A program made the position numbers and the translations under genes. DNA of 64,000 bases from UBA11865 sp041570195 (lineage in GTDB: Bacteria > Chloroflexota > Anaerolineae > Promineifilales > Promineifilaceae): contig JBFFWQ010000012.1 of assembly GCA_041570195.1 (NCBI GenBank), forward strand, positions 17,154-81,153, in the 5' to 3' direction. Numbering within the stretch: position 1 is the stretch's first letter; each line of letters begins with the position of its first letter. The notes below the pieces were generated by a model. That model was given only the letters and a program-made list of their open reading frames with translations. It had not been told where the DNA came from and made no database searches. Shown piece by piece: positions 43,474 through 52,430 of the stretch.

Positions 43474-44611
43474 CTTGATCTTCCGGGTCGAAATCTTCGG
43501 CGACGAGACCTTTTTCTTTGGCCTCGTCGAGCGAGATGCCAGACGTATAGAAATCGGCGCCACCTTCTTCGGCCAGCACTTCGTCCCAGAAGGCGTCGAG
43601 TTCGGGGTCATGGGCCTGTTCATCCGCTTCTGGCGTTGAGTCAACGATAGGTTCGGCCGGCGGCGGCTTAACTGGAGCTAAGTCGTCACTCGTGGGCGCC
43701 AGATTCTGGGCACTGCCAGCTGATGAACCCGTCGGATCCGGTCGGACGACCTGTCGGTCATCCGATTGGGCAGGCCTTGGTTCGCTCGGATAGTCCGCCA
43801 GCAGGGTCTTGAGTTCGTTGACTGCCCGCTGGGCAAAGACCCAAACCGTGCCAATGCGGCCGCGGCGTACCTGGGCATCAAACAGAATGACGATGAAGTG
43901 GTGGCGGTTTACGCTCGCCCAATACAGATCGTGACGCTCGCCCTCGATAAACTGGACCATGTGCGGCTCGACGGGGTCCAGTTGATCAGCCAGGTACAGG
44001 CTGCAACTGACGCTGGCCGCGGTCGCTGCCACCAAGCGCGGCAATTCGGGCTGGGACTGGCTGCCGGTAGCCAACAGCAACTCGCCGCCTATGGTAACCA
44101 GCAGCACCTGTGCGGCACCGGTCTCAGTGCACAGGGTTTCAAGCCTATCTACAACTGCCATTGGCAGAGCCATGACCGAATGCTCCTCCTCCAGCTCGTC
44201 CGGAGAGGGCGGCGCGACACTCGGCGGGGCCTGGCTTAACGATTCTCGGACTGCCACCAAGAACTCTTCGGCATCCAGCGGCTTGGACAAGAAGTGACTC
44301 ACATCCAGAGCGGCAGCTTCGGCTCGCATTTCGGGCGATGGGCGAGCCGAAGCCAGGACAATGGGCATATCAGACCACAATCGTCGCGCATGGCGGGCCA
44401 GCTCTAGCCCATCCATTCCCGGCAAACGCACGCCAGACATTAGAAGGTCGTAACGCTTTCGCCGCAACTCTAGCAGCCCCTCCTCGCCTGAGGGCACCCC
44501 CAATACTTCGAAACTATCGTCTTCGACGAGCGACAGGACGGAGCGCAGGAAGTCAAGAGTGGCTCGTCTCTCGTCAACCGCCAGGATCTGTCTTGGTTTG
44601 CTCATCGCCAT
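43469..44611 (-). CDS. Degenerate receiver domain fused to roadblock/LC7-like domain
   Basis: 380 aa. Residues 5-125 have the receiver fold (ILAVDERRATLDFLRSVL at the N-terminus, LSKPLDAEEF for the Lys), but the phospho-acceptor strand reads DLLMSGVRLPGMDG: Gly60 stands where Asp is required (codon GGC). Residues 145-275 resemble a roadblock/LC7 domain (AAQVLLVTIGGELLLATGSQ, GTVWVFAQRAVNELKTLL), a dimer fold that regulates MglA-type GTPases. The last 100 residues are a Pro/Asp-rich, disordered tail ending DFDPEDQD. It may be a phosphorylation-independent scaffold. Located 26 bp after oppF, perhaps by chance. Confidence 0.8.
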   Translation of the reverse strand: MAMSKPRQILAVDERRATLDFLRSVLSLVEDDSFEVLGVPSGEEGLLELRRKRYDLLMSGVRLPGMDGLELARHARRLWSDMPIVLASARPSPEMRAEAAALDVSHFLSKPLDAEEFLVAVRESLSQAPPSVAPPSPDELEEEHSVMALPMAVVDRLETLCTETGAAQVLLVTIGGELLLATGSQSQPELPRLVAATAASVSCSLYLADQLDPVEPHMVQFIEGERHDLYWASVNRHHFIVILFDAQVRRGRIGTVWVFAQRAVNELKTLLADYPSEPRPAQSDDRQVVRPDPTGSSAGSAQNLAPTSDDLAPVKPPPAEPIVDSTPEADEQAHDPELDAFWDEVLAEEGGADFYTSGISLDEAKEKGLVAEDFDPEDQD

Positions 44612-44637
44612 ACTGGTCGTAATCCAGTCGCCGCAAA

Positions 44638-45702
44638 TTACCGTCCGGCCGGGTCGTGGCCCAACTTACTGGCCCCAGGTTGCCCGGTTTCCAGCAGCCA
44701 ACAGGCCGCGAAGTGTTCGTCGCCGTAATCTTTTAGGACCGGTTCCTCGGCCGAACAGCGATCGAAGGCCAACGGGCATCGCGTATGGAAACGGCAGCCG
44801 GTGGGCGGATTGAGCGGGCTCGGCACATCACCCTGCAGAATGATCCGCTGCCGCTTGAGTGTAGGGTCGGGCACGGGTATGGCCGACATCAGGGCCTGGG
44901 TATAAGGGTGAAGGGGATCGGAATACAGCTCATCACGGCTGGCGACCTCAACCATTTTACCCAGATACATGACGCCAACGCGCTCGCTGAAATGCTCGAC
45001 CACGCTCAAATTGTGGGCGATGAACAAGTAGGTCAGGCCGAAGTCGCGCTGCAATTCACTCAAAATGTTGAGAACCTGGGCCTGAATCGAGACGTCCAAG
45101 GCAGACACTGGCTCATCGCAGACGATCAACTTGGGGCGCAGGGCCAAGGCGCGGGCGATGCCTATTCTTTGCCGCTGCCCACCAGAAAACTCATGGGGAT
45201 AACGTCGGGCGTGATCAGCCCGCATGCCTACCCGGCTCAACATCTCTACGACGATGTCATAACGCTCTTGGGCGCTCTTATCGGTATGAATCTTCAAACC
45301 TTCGGCGATGCTCTCACCAACTGGCAGGCGAGGATCGAGTGATGAGAAGGGATCCTGAAAGATGATTTGCATGTCGCGACGCATTTGCTTCAATTCAGAT
45401 CCGGTCAGGTTGAAGACGTCCTGATCATTGAAGATCACCTCACCAGAAGTGGCTGGGATCAGGCGCAGTATGGTCCGGCCGACGGTGGTCTTGCCACAGC
45501 CGGACTCGCCCACCAGGCCGAAGGTTTCTCCTTCATAGATGTGGAAGCTTACATCGTCGACCGCCTTGACCCAACCAGAAACACGCCGTAGCAAACCGGA
45601 ACGAACCGGAAAGTATTTGACCAATTTCTTGACAGCGACCAGGGTTTTGCGCTCGGCCGGCGCGTCTGTCATTGTATCTTGCACCGCAACGGATTCTGCC
45701 AT
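44638..45702 (-). CDS. oppF: Oligopeptide/dipeptide ABC transporter ATPase (OppF-like)
   Basis: 354 aa. ABC motifs: Walker A GESGCGKTTVGRTI, Q-loop, signature SGGQRQRIGIARAL, Walker B LIVCDEPVSALDVS, H-loop FIAHNLSVVEH. The C-terminal oligo_HPY domain has the Cys-rich iron-sulfur-like segment PTGCRFHTRCPLAFDRCS. OppF couples ATP hydrolysis to import through OppBC. The 5' extension of about 20 residues (MAESVAVQDTMTDAPAERKT) is not conserved. Expressed with OppD upstream. Confidence 0.95.
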   Translation of the reverse strand: MAESVAVQDTMTDAPAERKTLVAVKKLVKYFPVRSGLLRRVSGWVKAVDDVSFHIYEGETFGLVGESGCGKTTVGRTILRLIPATSGEVIFNDQDVFNLTGSELKQMRRDMQIIFQDPFSSLDPRLPVGESIAEGLKIHTDKSAQERYDIVVEMLSRVGMRADHARRYPHEFSGGQRQRIGIARALALRPKLIVCDEPVSALDVSIQAQVLNILSELQRDFGLTYLFIAHNLSVVEHFSERVGVMYLGKMVEVASRDELYSDPLHPYTQALMSAIPVPDPTLKRQRIILQGDVPSPLNPPTGCRFHTRCPLAFDRCSAEEPVLKDYGDEHFAACWLLETGQPGASKLGHDPAGR

Positions 45703-45724
45703 TAACCGGATTGTCTCCTTGAAA

Positions 45725-45759
45725 AATAGCCTTCAGCTCTTAGCCGGGAGCCTTTGGCT
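45725..45759. repeat. Intergenic 7-bp-phased element, copy 5
   Basis: AATAGCC TTCAGCT then CTTAGCC GGGAGCC TTTGGCT; it fills the oppD-oppF gap and overlaps the oppD stop codon by two bases. Confidence 0.65.
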
Positions 45760-46732
45760 AATCATATAACCAACAGCGCACCCAGTGCTTCTGCGCGATC
45801 TTTTTCAGCTCGGGTTCTTCTTGGGTACAAATCTCTAGCTCGTTCTCGACCCTGGCTTTGCAGCGCGGGGCGAACTTGCAACCCTGCGGCAGATTAATCA
45901 GATTTGGCACCGAACCAGGGATGGTAGTCAACTCTTTCCCGGCCATGCCCAGAACGGGCGTCGAGCCGATGAGCGCTTTGGTATAAGGATGCTTCGGCTC
46001 TTTGAATAACACGTTGACATGGGCTTCTTCGACGATCCGGCCAGCGTACATCACGTTGACCCGGTCGCACATCTCGGCCACGACGCCCAGATCATGGGTT
46101 ATCAAAATGATGGCCGTATCGGTTTGGGCCTGTAGATTGCGCATGAGGTCCAATATTTGAGCCTGGATCGTCACGTCCAGGGCCGTCGTCGGCTCGTCGG
46201 CGATGAGTAATTGAGGCACACAGGCCAGGGCCATGGCGATCATGACCCTCTGGGCCATGCCGCCAGATAGCTCATGGGGAAAGCTCCGGGCTCGGGATTC
46301 CGGTTCCGGTATGCCGACCATGGCCAGCATTTCTACCGCCCGGTTTTCGGCCTCCTCCTTACTTATATCCTCGTGGATTAGCAGGACTTCCGCCAACTGG
46401 TCGCCAACACGAAAGACGGGGTTCAGGCAGCTCTGAGGTTGCTGGAAAATCATCGAAATGCTATTACCGCGTATGTCGCGCATCCTGGATTCGGGCACCT
46501 TGATCAGATCCTCGCCGTCGAAGTCGATCCCGCCTTCCACGATCCGGCCGGGCTGGCTCACCAAGCGCATTATGGACAGCGAAGTGACGCTCTTGCCGCA
46601 GCCTGACTCGCCCACAATGCCCAAAACTTCACCACGCTCAACCTGTATGTCGACGCCATCCACGGCGCGAACGATGCCTTCCTGAGTGAAGAAGTATGTT
46701 TTTAGACCCCTGATTTCTAGGATATTTTCCAC
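45758..46732 (-). CDS. oppD: Oligopeptide/dipeptide ABC transporter ATPase (OppD-like)
   Basis: 324 aa. Walker A GESGCGKSVTSLSI, signature SGGMAQRVMIAMAL, Walker B LLIADEPTTALDVT, H-loop LITHDLGVVAE, and the C-terminal oligo_HPY domain with PQGCKFAPRCKARVENELEIC. The usual partner of OppF. The operon order here is binding protein, D, F; permease genes (B, C), normally part of such operons, are missing from both flanks. Confidence 0.95.
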   Translation of the reverse strand: MENILEIRGLKTYFFTQEGIVRAVDGVDIQVERGEVLGIVGESGCGKSVTSLSIMRLVSQPGRIVEGGIDFDGEDLIKVPESRMRDIRGNSISMIFQQPQSCLNPVFRVGDQLAEVLLIHEDISKEEAENRAVEMLAMVGIPEPESRARSFPHELSGGMAQRVMIAMALACVPQLLIADEPTTALDVTIQAQILDLMRNLQAQTDTAIILITHDLGVVAEMCDRVNVMYAGRIVEEAHVNVLFKEPKHPYTKALIGSTPVLGMAGKELTTIPGSVPNLINLPQGCKFAPRCKARVENELEICTQEEPELKKIAQKHWVRCWLYD

Positions 46733-46853
46733 GCAGGTTTCCTCTTTTCAGACCGATCAAATTTGAACACGCTCAACAGGGCTCCGAGATTTGTCCCATT
46801 GTAACTCTCTTGAGTGAAGAGACAAGAATCATCACTTCTTCCAGACGGTCGTC

Positions 46854-48839
46854 CTAAGGCTCCAGGTCGAGTTCGTATAGGTTCCAGAGTTCAGAGCTTT
46901 GGGTGGAATCGATGACAAAATTCTGAACACCGGGCCTGGTGGCGGCGACTTTGAGACGCATAAACAGCGGGATGATGGGCATTTGTTCCGACCACAGCCG
47001 CAAGGCCTCCTCGTGAGCCTGCTCATATTCGGCCGTACCCGGCAAGGAAGCTAGCGCCCTATTGCAGGCTTCGTCGAAGGCTTCATTCTTGAAGCCGGTA
47101 TTGTTATTGTAATTGCGGTTCCAGTTGTTGTCAGGACCTGGCGTGCGCGACGACAGGTACAGAGCGCAATTCGGCTCAACGCTGATCAGCCACGGGAATG
47201 CCGCCAGATCAAATTGGCGGCCGAATATTGGACCGTCAGGCCCATCGGCGAAGTAATCGTCGCTGTGAATGAAGGAGAGCTCAACTTCGATACCGCACTC
47301 ATCCAGATCGTCTCGAAACAGCGCAGAAATTTGCTCGTCGACATCATTGCCCAGCGCGCCCAGCAAGGTCACTTTGAATCGCGACCCGCTGCCTGGGTGT
47401 TCTCGAATGCCATCTTCGTCTTCGTCCAGGTAACGCAGGCTATCCAGTATCTCATTGGCCGCTTCCACATCATAAGGCCATTCGGTGATATCTTCCGGAT
47501 AAAGTGGATGCGTGGTGGGAACGTATGCGTGTATCACCTCTGACCGGCCGTATAAGACCTGGTCTACCATTGACTGGCGGTCGGTACACATGACAATGGC
47601 CTGTCGCAATCGCGGATTCTGGAACCAATCAGGCTGAGTAAGAGCATACTCTTCGATCGAGTTGATGCCGAAATCGATGTGTTCAAACACAGTTCCGGTC
47701 TGGAAATGGGGCAGTAGCACGCCGCTCTCTTCTGCCTCTATGAGCGACTCGGCGTCGCTCAGACTCAATCCATCATGGGTGCCGACATCACATTGACCAG
47801 ATAGCATTTGGGCAATGAGCTGGCTGCTATTGGGCACGAAAATGAAGCGAATCGTATCGATCTTGGGCAAACCTTCGCCGGCCAGGTAGTAGTTCTCGTT
47901 CTTGACCAGCGTGATATGATCGCCTTCCACCCATTCATCCAGGACGTAAGGCCCATGGCTCAGGGGCTCCTTGTTTGTCACGTCGGCGCCGAGCAACTCG
48001 GCGGCCGTGAATTCGCCCCAATAATGACGGGGATACGGCGTCCAGATATTGGTGAAATACTCAGGGCTCAAGTAACCAGGAATGCCAGTCCAGGTGAGCT
48101 CGAGATCGCCCGTCGCTTCGTAGCTGGCAGTTCGCTCAAATACGCGCTTGGGTATCGGCGTGCTGGCGTCGGCGGCCAATTCGTAACTGTAAACTGAATC
48201 ATCGGCGGTGACCGGCGTGCCATCTGACCAAACAAGTGGCTTCAAGTCAAACTGAACCGTCATCTGGGCTAAGGTCAGTGGCGCGCCATCGAAAGTGGTC
48301 AACTCGCCATCAGAAGTCTTGACCGTGACTCCCTCCGTCAAGCGAACGACATCTTCGGCGGCGCTGTACACCGTGTCGCCGGCCTCAACAGTGACGGATT
48401 GTATCACGGCATCACCATCGGCCAGGCTAGGGATCTTCACCAGGCCACGAGCCTGATAATCGTAGGACAGAGTCGTGTACATCGCCTCGTAGAGGCCTTG
48501 CCATATGTGATCGGCCGTCTCAGACGGTCTGGCACGGCCGTAGGGGTATAGGGTCTCTGGCTCATGCCCAATGCAAACCACCAACTCTTTAGGGGTCGTT
48601 ATCACAGGCGTCGCGGTTGGCTCGATTTCGACGACTTCGGTCTCCACGACGATGCGGGTGACCTCGACCGTTTTAGGTAACTCTTCCGGCTCTTCTGCGC
48701 TAAATTCGGTAGCTGTGGGCGCCGCTTCGGACGCCTGATCGACATCCGGCGGCTCAGTGCGGCAAGCCGAGAGAATTGTTACGACAATAACTATCTTGGC
48801 GGAAACCGCCAACCATCTACGGCTACGGCGTTTAGACAC
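46854..48839 (-). CDS. ABC transporter peptide-binding lipoprotein (SBP family 5)
   Basis: 661 aa from a GTG with AGGAGGA upstream. A lipobox (ILSAC, Cys about residue 26) attaches it to the membrane. The mature part begins with an acidic linker, then the family 5 fold: VVCIGHEPETLYPYGRARPS, LTWTGIPGYLSPEYFTNIWT, EPLSHGPYVLDEWVEGDHIT, LRQAIVMCTDRQSMVDQVLY, and the C-terminal NYNNNTGFKNEAFDEACNRAL. It captures peptides or other oligo-ligands for the D/F ATPases downstream. A near-consensus promoter lies 170 bp before it. Confidence 0.93.
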   Translation of the reverse strand: MSKRRSRRWLAVSAKIVIVVTILSACRTEPPDVDQASEAAPTATEFSAEEPEELPKTVEVTRIVVETEVVEIEPTATPVITTPKELVVCIGHEPETLYPYGRARPSETADHIWQGLYEAMYTTLSYDYQARGLVKIPSLADGDAVIQSVTVEAGDTVYSAAEDVVRLTEGVTVKTSDGELTTFDGAPLTLAQMTVQFDLKPLVWSDGTPVTADDSVYSYELAADASTPIPKRVFERTASYEATGDLELTWTGIPGYLSPEYFTNIWTPYPRHYWGEFTAAELLGADVTNKEPLSHGPYVLDEWVEGDHITLVKNENYYLAGEGLPKIDTIRFIFVPNSSQLIAQMLSGQCDVGTHDGLSLSDAESLIEAEESGVLLPHFQTGTVFEHIDFGINSIEEYALTQPDWFQNPRLRQAIVMCTDRQSMVDQVLYGRSEVIHAYVPTTHPLYPEDITEWPYDVEAANEILDSLRYLDEDEDGIREHPGSGSRFKVTLLGALGNDVDEQISALFRDDLDECGIEVELSFIHSDDYFADGPDGPIFGRQFDLAAFPWLISVEPNCALYLSSRTPGPDNNWNRNYNNNTGFKNEAFDEACNRALASLPGTAEYEQAHEEALRLWSEQMPIIPLFMRLKVAATRPGVQNFVIDSTQSSELWNLYELDLEP

Positions 48840-49016
48840 GGCTCACAATTCCTCCTCTCTCTCCTTCTCTGTTGGGAATCGACGAACGCCGACGTAACGC
48901 TCGCCAAGTGGGGGGGAGATTGGCTCAGGGCACAACCCTTTTGTATTAAATCTGGGGGCTGATTACCTGATAAAATTTCGACGCAGACCGGTTCTATCTT
49001 CAGCACGTAGCTCAGA

Positions 49017-49044
49017 ATTATAGATAGAACCCCTGGATTGTCAA
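49017..49044 (-). promoter_or_regulatory. Strong sigma-70 promoter of the Opp operon
   Basis: Minus strand TTGACA (49044-49039), 16-bp spacer, TATAAT (49022-49017): both boxes match the consensus. The leader is about 170 nt; no riboswitch core was recognised in it. Confidence 0.85.
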
Positions 49045-49124
49045 AAAGCCGAGGCGCTTGAAAGCCGATAAAGAGATCGTGACAACCAGCCTATTGTCGA
49101 ACGCGGCCGACGTGTAGACGGACA

Positions 49125-52100
49125 TTATGGCTGGTGAACGACCTCCAGGCGCGGCCGCAGATCGGCTAGGCTTTCACGGCTACCAAAGGTGCGCGACACG
49201 TCGCCGTTAGCCCGCAAGCAGAAGCCATAAGCATCGGCCGGGTTATTCTTCTGGGCGATCAACTGGCCGGTCACATCCCAGCTGTACTCGCCAGGCGTCA
49301 GGCCGACTTCCGTCGAGATCGGGACCGTGAAGTCGCAGACCAGCCGGCCGATCGAGGACTCGTTCCAGGGCTCAGTCGCCACACCCAGGTCCACTTGCGC
49401 GGCCGGACCGATGCCCTCGGTGAGGGTCAGGATCAGGGTCGCCGTCTGAATCGCTTCGGCCGCCGGCAGCCCGAATACGTCGAATTGCAGGCCAATCAGG
49501 CCGTCGGCGCAGATAAGCAACTGCTGGCAATTAGTCGAGTTGAGGTTTTCCAAGATCAACACCGCTTCTGAGCCATGGTTGGGCTCTGGCGTCGCCGTTG
49601 GACACGGATCGCCGACAATGCAGAGAATTAGTATGCGGCTTCTTGACGGCCAATAGCGGTCGGCGCTGCTGAACACCTCGATCGTTTCTGGTTCGGGCGT
49701 CGGCGTGATGGTAGGCGTGGCCGTCTCTGTCGGCGTCGGCGATGGCGTCGGCGTGGCCGTTGCCGTAGGGGTTGGTAGTGGAGTTTCAGTAGGCGCGCTT
49801 AGGGGATCGCTGCCTTCTCCGACCTCGATCCCGTCTGGCGTGCCGTCGGCATCGGTATCCGGGTTGATGGGCGACGAGCCGTGCTCGTTAACCTCGGCTC
49901 CGTCCGAAAGCGTATCGCCGTCTGAATCCTGCTGGGTCGGGCTTGTACCATACTGGTTCACTTCCTCACCGTCGTTGAGGCCATCGCCATCGGTATCGGC
50001 ATTACCGGGCAAAGTACCCAGGGCCAACTCACGACTGTTGCTCAAACCATCGCCGTCGTCATCGCCCTCAGCCTCGGCCGTCGCCGCTTCGGACGTGGCC
50101 GTGCCAGCTGCCTGGTCCTCGCTTTCGGCGGTCTGCTGGGCAGCGGCTTCGAGCTCGAATTCCTGGGTGGCCGTCCCGGCCGCCTGGGCAGCCAGCGCAG
50201 CTTCGGCCGTCTGTTTGGCCTGATTGTCACGTTCACTGAAGAAAGCGAACAGCCCGGCGCCGGAAAGGCACAGAATGAGGGCCAGGCCAATTAGTAGCGG
50301 CAACAACCAGATCGGCAGTAGCGAGCTCACGTCCAATTGGCCGCTTAGAAGCCGGCGCTGGCCTTCGGCCGCGCCGACCTGTACTTCAAACGGCAGGTTT
50401 TTACCCCGGCCAAACAGCGGCCGCTGCTTGGCGTTCAGTTTCAGGTCAACGGTGCCTCGCGCGCCAGGAGCCAGCTGCATGCGCGCCTGATCGCTCTCAA
50501 ATCGAATCGCCTCGGCCGGATCGCGGCCGATAACACTGAATAACGTCTCAACATTGCCCTCGTTCTTAACCAGCACCCGGCAGACGCCGCCGTGAGCCAG
50601 TTGCTTAGGTCGCATGTCGGCCGAATAGCGCATGAAAGGCTTGATGGTCACCTGACCGGCCACCCCGGCCGTCTCCTGCATGTTGGTAGTCGAGGCGACC
50701 ATTAATCGGAAAGGACGCCGGCCGGCGCTGGCGCTGCTGTCCTGCGGCGGATGCACGGTCAGCTGCACTGTCTCACCTGCGCCCGGCATCAATTGCAGCG
50801 ATTCATGGCTCAGAGTCACCCAGTCGGCCGGTAAATGCCTGATCGAAAGCTCATAGTGCTCGACGATGGCGCCCTGATTGATCAAGCGCACGGCGATGTC
50901 CGCCCGGCCGCCTGGAGCGACTTCCACTTCGGCCGGCTCGACGACGAGTCGCAAACGCCCGGTGCTGCTGTGCACTTGGGTCGCCCCCGGCCCAATGGTT
51001 TCGGCCGCCCTGAGGCTAAGATCGACGGCTGCGGTCGGTCCGACGATCGCGGGGTCGAGCTTGGGCGCCTGCAAACGCATGAAGTACACGCCGATGCGCA
51101 GCGTCTGGCCAGGTGGCCAAGGCTCGGGTACATCGGGTAGTAAGCGAGCCGTTTCGAGAAAAGTGCCGTTGGTGCTGCCGAGATCGACAACCGACCAGCC
51201 GCCGTCAGGTCGGCGATCGAGCCGGGCATGATTTCGGGAAATACCTTCAGCGCTCAAAACAATGTCGCACGCGCCTGCCCGGCCGATGGTGAAGCTGTCC
51301 TTATCAAGCCGGACGCTGTTTGGCTCCTTTCCTTTCTGAGCGATGATCAGTGTTGTCTCGCCGGCCACTAGCCCAGGAGCCAGGCCCATCACGCCGGCGT
51401 CGAGGGCAGTTGGCTCGACCGGCGATTCTTCGGGTAACAGTCGTGTGGCCAGGCTGACGACTGTTGCCGCCGGCGCGAAACGAGTTACGTCGGCGTCGGT
51501 CAGACCCATGGCCGCCTCACGTAAGGCGGCGGCCATCTCGTCACCGCCTTGGAACCGTTCGGCCTGCTTTTTAGCGATGGCCTTTTGGATAACGGCTGCC
51601 ACAGTGTCCGGCACGCCGGAGCGGAAGCTCTGTGGCGGCGGTGGCACCTCGTTCATGTGTTTGACTACGGCGTCGGTGGGCGATTTGATGTCGAAGGGCA
51701 AGTGGCCGGTGGCCAGTTGATAGAGCATTATCCCTAGCGAATAGAGATCCGAGCGACCGTCCAGGCTCCGGCCAAGGCACTGTTCAGGCGACATGTAGGG
51801 CAGGGTGCCCATGAAGGTGCCCGTCTGTGTTTGAACGCCGCCTTCCAGGAGCTTGGCCAGGCCGAAGTCCGTTACCACGGCGGTCACCGGCATACCGGCG
51901 TCCCGGCTGGTTTCGGCCTTTGGCTTCAATAGCACGTTGTCTGGCTTAATATCCCGATGGATGACACCGGCCTTGTGAGCGAATCCCAGGGCGTCGGCCA
52001 CCTGGGCCAGGATCAACAAGGTCTCGCTCAACTTGACAACCTGGTTGTTCTCACGCACGTGCTTTATGTATGCGCCCAGGCTCGACCCAGGCACATATTC

Positions 52101-52379
52101 CATCACCATGTAGAAAATCGAACCCTGCTGACCGAAATCATAGATATTTACAATGGAGGGGTGATCTCCCAGGCGAGCGGCTGCCTGCGCTTCCTGGAGG
52201 AAACGCTGGCGGAATTCCGGTTGGCCGGCGAAGCTGGGATGCATGACCTTGAGGGCTACCGGCCGGGCCAGGTTGACATCCTGGGCGCGGTAAACCGAGC
52301 CCATGCCACCCTCGCCTAGTAACATGTCGATGCGGTAATTGTCGATCTGCCGTCCGACCAGGTTCATCATCGTTGCCAA
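49125..52379 (-). CDS. Transmembrane Ser/Thr kinase with FHA and TSP3/DNRLRE outer region
   Basis: 1084 aa. Kinase domain 10-285: GEGGMGSVYRA, VALKVMHP, HRDIKPDNVLL, DFGLAKLLEG, GTLPYMSPEQ, all catalytic residues kept. FHA domain about 355-435: FTIGRAGACDIVLS, ISRNHARLDRR, VVDLGSTNGTFL. Immunoglobulin-like segments 460-680 precede one membrane helix (about 685-715). Outside are five Asp-rich TSP type 3-like calcium repeats (DGDGLSNSRELA, DTDGDGLNDGEEVNQYGTSP), a Thr/Pro linker and a C-terminal DNRLRE-like beta domain (TATLILTLTEGIGPAAQVDL, SSIGRLVCDF). It is encoded 51 bp after the eCIS FHA-tail gene, probably as the last gene of that operon, and is the likely kinase for that system. Whether the Ig-like part is inside the cell is not settled. 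Confidence 0.9.
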   Translation of the reverse strand: MATMMNLVGRQIDNYRIDMLLGEGGMGSVYRAQDVNLARPVALKVMHPSFAGQPEFRQRFLQEAQAAARLGDHPSIVNIYDFGQQGSIFYMVMEYVPGSSLGAYIKHVRENNQVVKLSETLLILAQVADALGFAHKAGVIHRDIKPDNVLLKPKAETSRDAGMPVTAVVTDFGLAKLLEGGVQTQTGTFMGTLPYMSPEQCLGRSLDGRSDLYSLGIMLYQLATGHLPFDIKSPTDAVVKHMNEVPPPPQSFRSGVPDTVAAVIQKAIAKKQAERFQGGDEMAAALREAAMGLTDADVTRFAPAATVVSLATRLLPEESPVEPTALDAGVMGLAPGLVAGETTLIIAQKGKEPNSVRLDKDSFTIGRAGACDIVLSAEGISRNHARLDRRPDGGWSVVDLGSTNGTFLETARLLPDVPEPWPPGQTLRIGVYFMRLQAPKLDPAIVGPTAAVDLSLRAAETIGPGATQVHSSTGRLRLVVEPAEVEVAPGGRADIAVRLINQGAIVEHYELSIRHLPADWVTLSHESLQLMPGAGETVQLTVHPPQDSSASAGRRPFRLMVASTTNMQETAGVAGQVTIKPFMRYSADMRPKQLAHGGVCRVLVKNEGNVETLFSVIGRDPAEAIRFESDQARMQLAPGARGTVDLKLNAKQRPLFGRGKNLPFEVQVGAAEGQRRLLSGQLDVSSLLPIWLLPLLIGLALILCLSGAGLFAFFSERDNQAKQTAEAALAAQAAGTATQEFELEAAAQQTAESEDQAAGTATSEAATAEAEGDDDGDGLSNSRELALGTLPGNADTDGDGLNDGEEVNQYGTSPTQQDSDGDTLSDGAEVNEHGSSPINPDTDADGTPDGIEVGEGSDPLSAPTETPLPTPTATATPTPSPTPTETATPTITPTPEPETIEVFSSADRYWPSRSRILILCIVGDPCPTATPEPNHGSEAVLILENLNSTNCQQLLICADGLIGLQFDVFGLPAAEAIQTATLILTLTEGIGPAAQVDLGVATEPWNESSIGRLVCDFTVPISTEVGLTPGEYSWDVTGQLIAQKNNPADAYGFCLRANGDVSRTFGSRESLADLRPRLEVVHQP

Positions 52380-52430
52380 TTCCTATGTCCCCTTAGCGGC
52401 CGTGGGCTCGCCGAGACGAATAAATGATCA

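Noticed and set aside
49705..51720. Val/Gly- and Ser-rich plus-strand frames under the kinase gene
   Set aside because: They mirror the TSP3 repeats and Thr/Pro linker in the antisense frame.
49125..52379. Kinase gene as unrelated to the eCIS operon
   Set aside because: Same strand, 51-bp gap, no terminator between, and a shared FHA theme make co-transcription more likely than chance.
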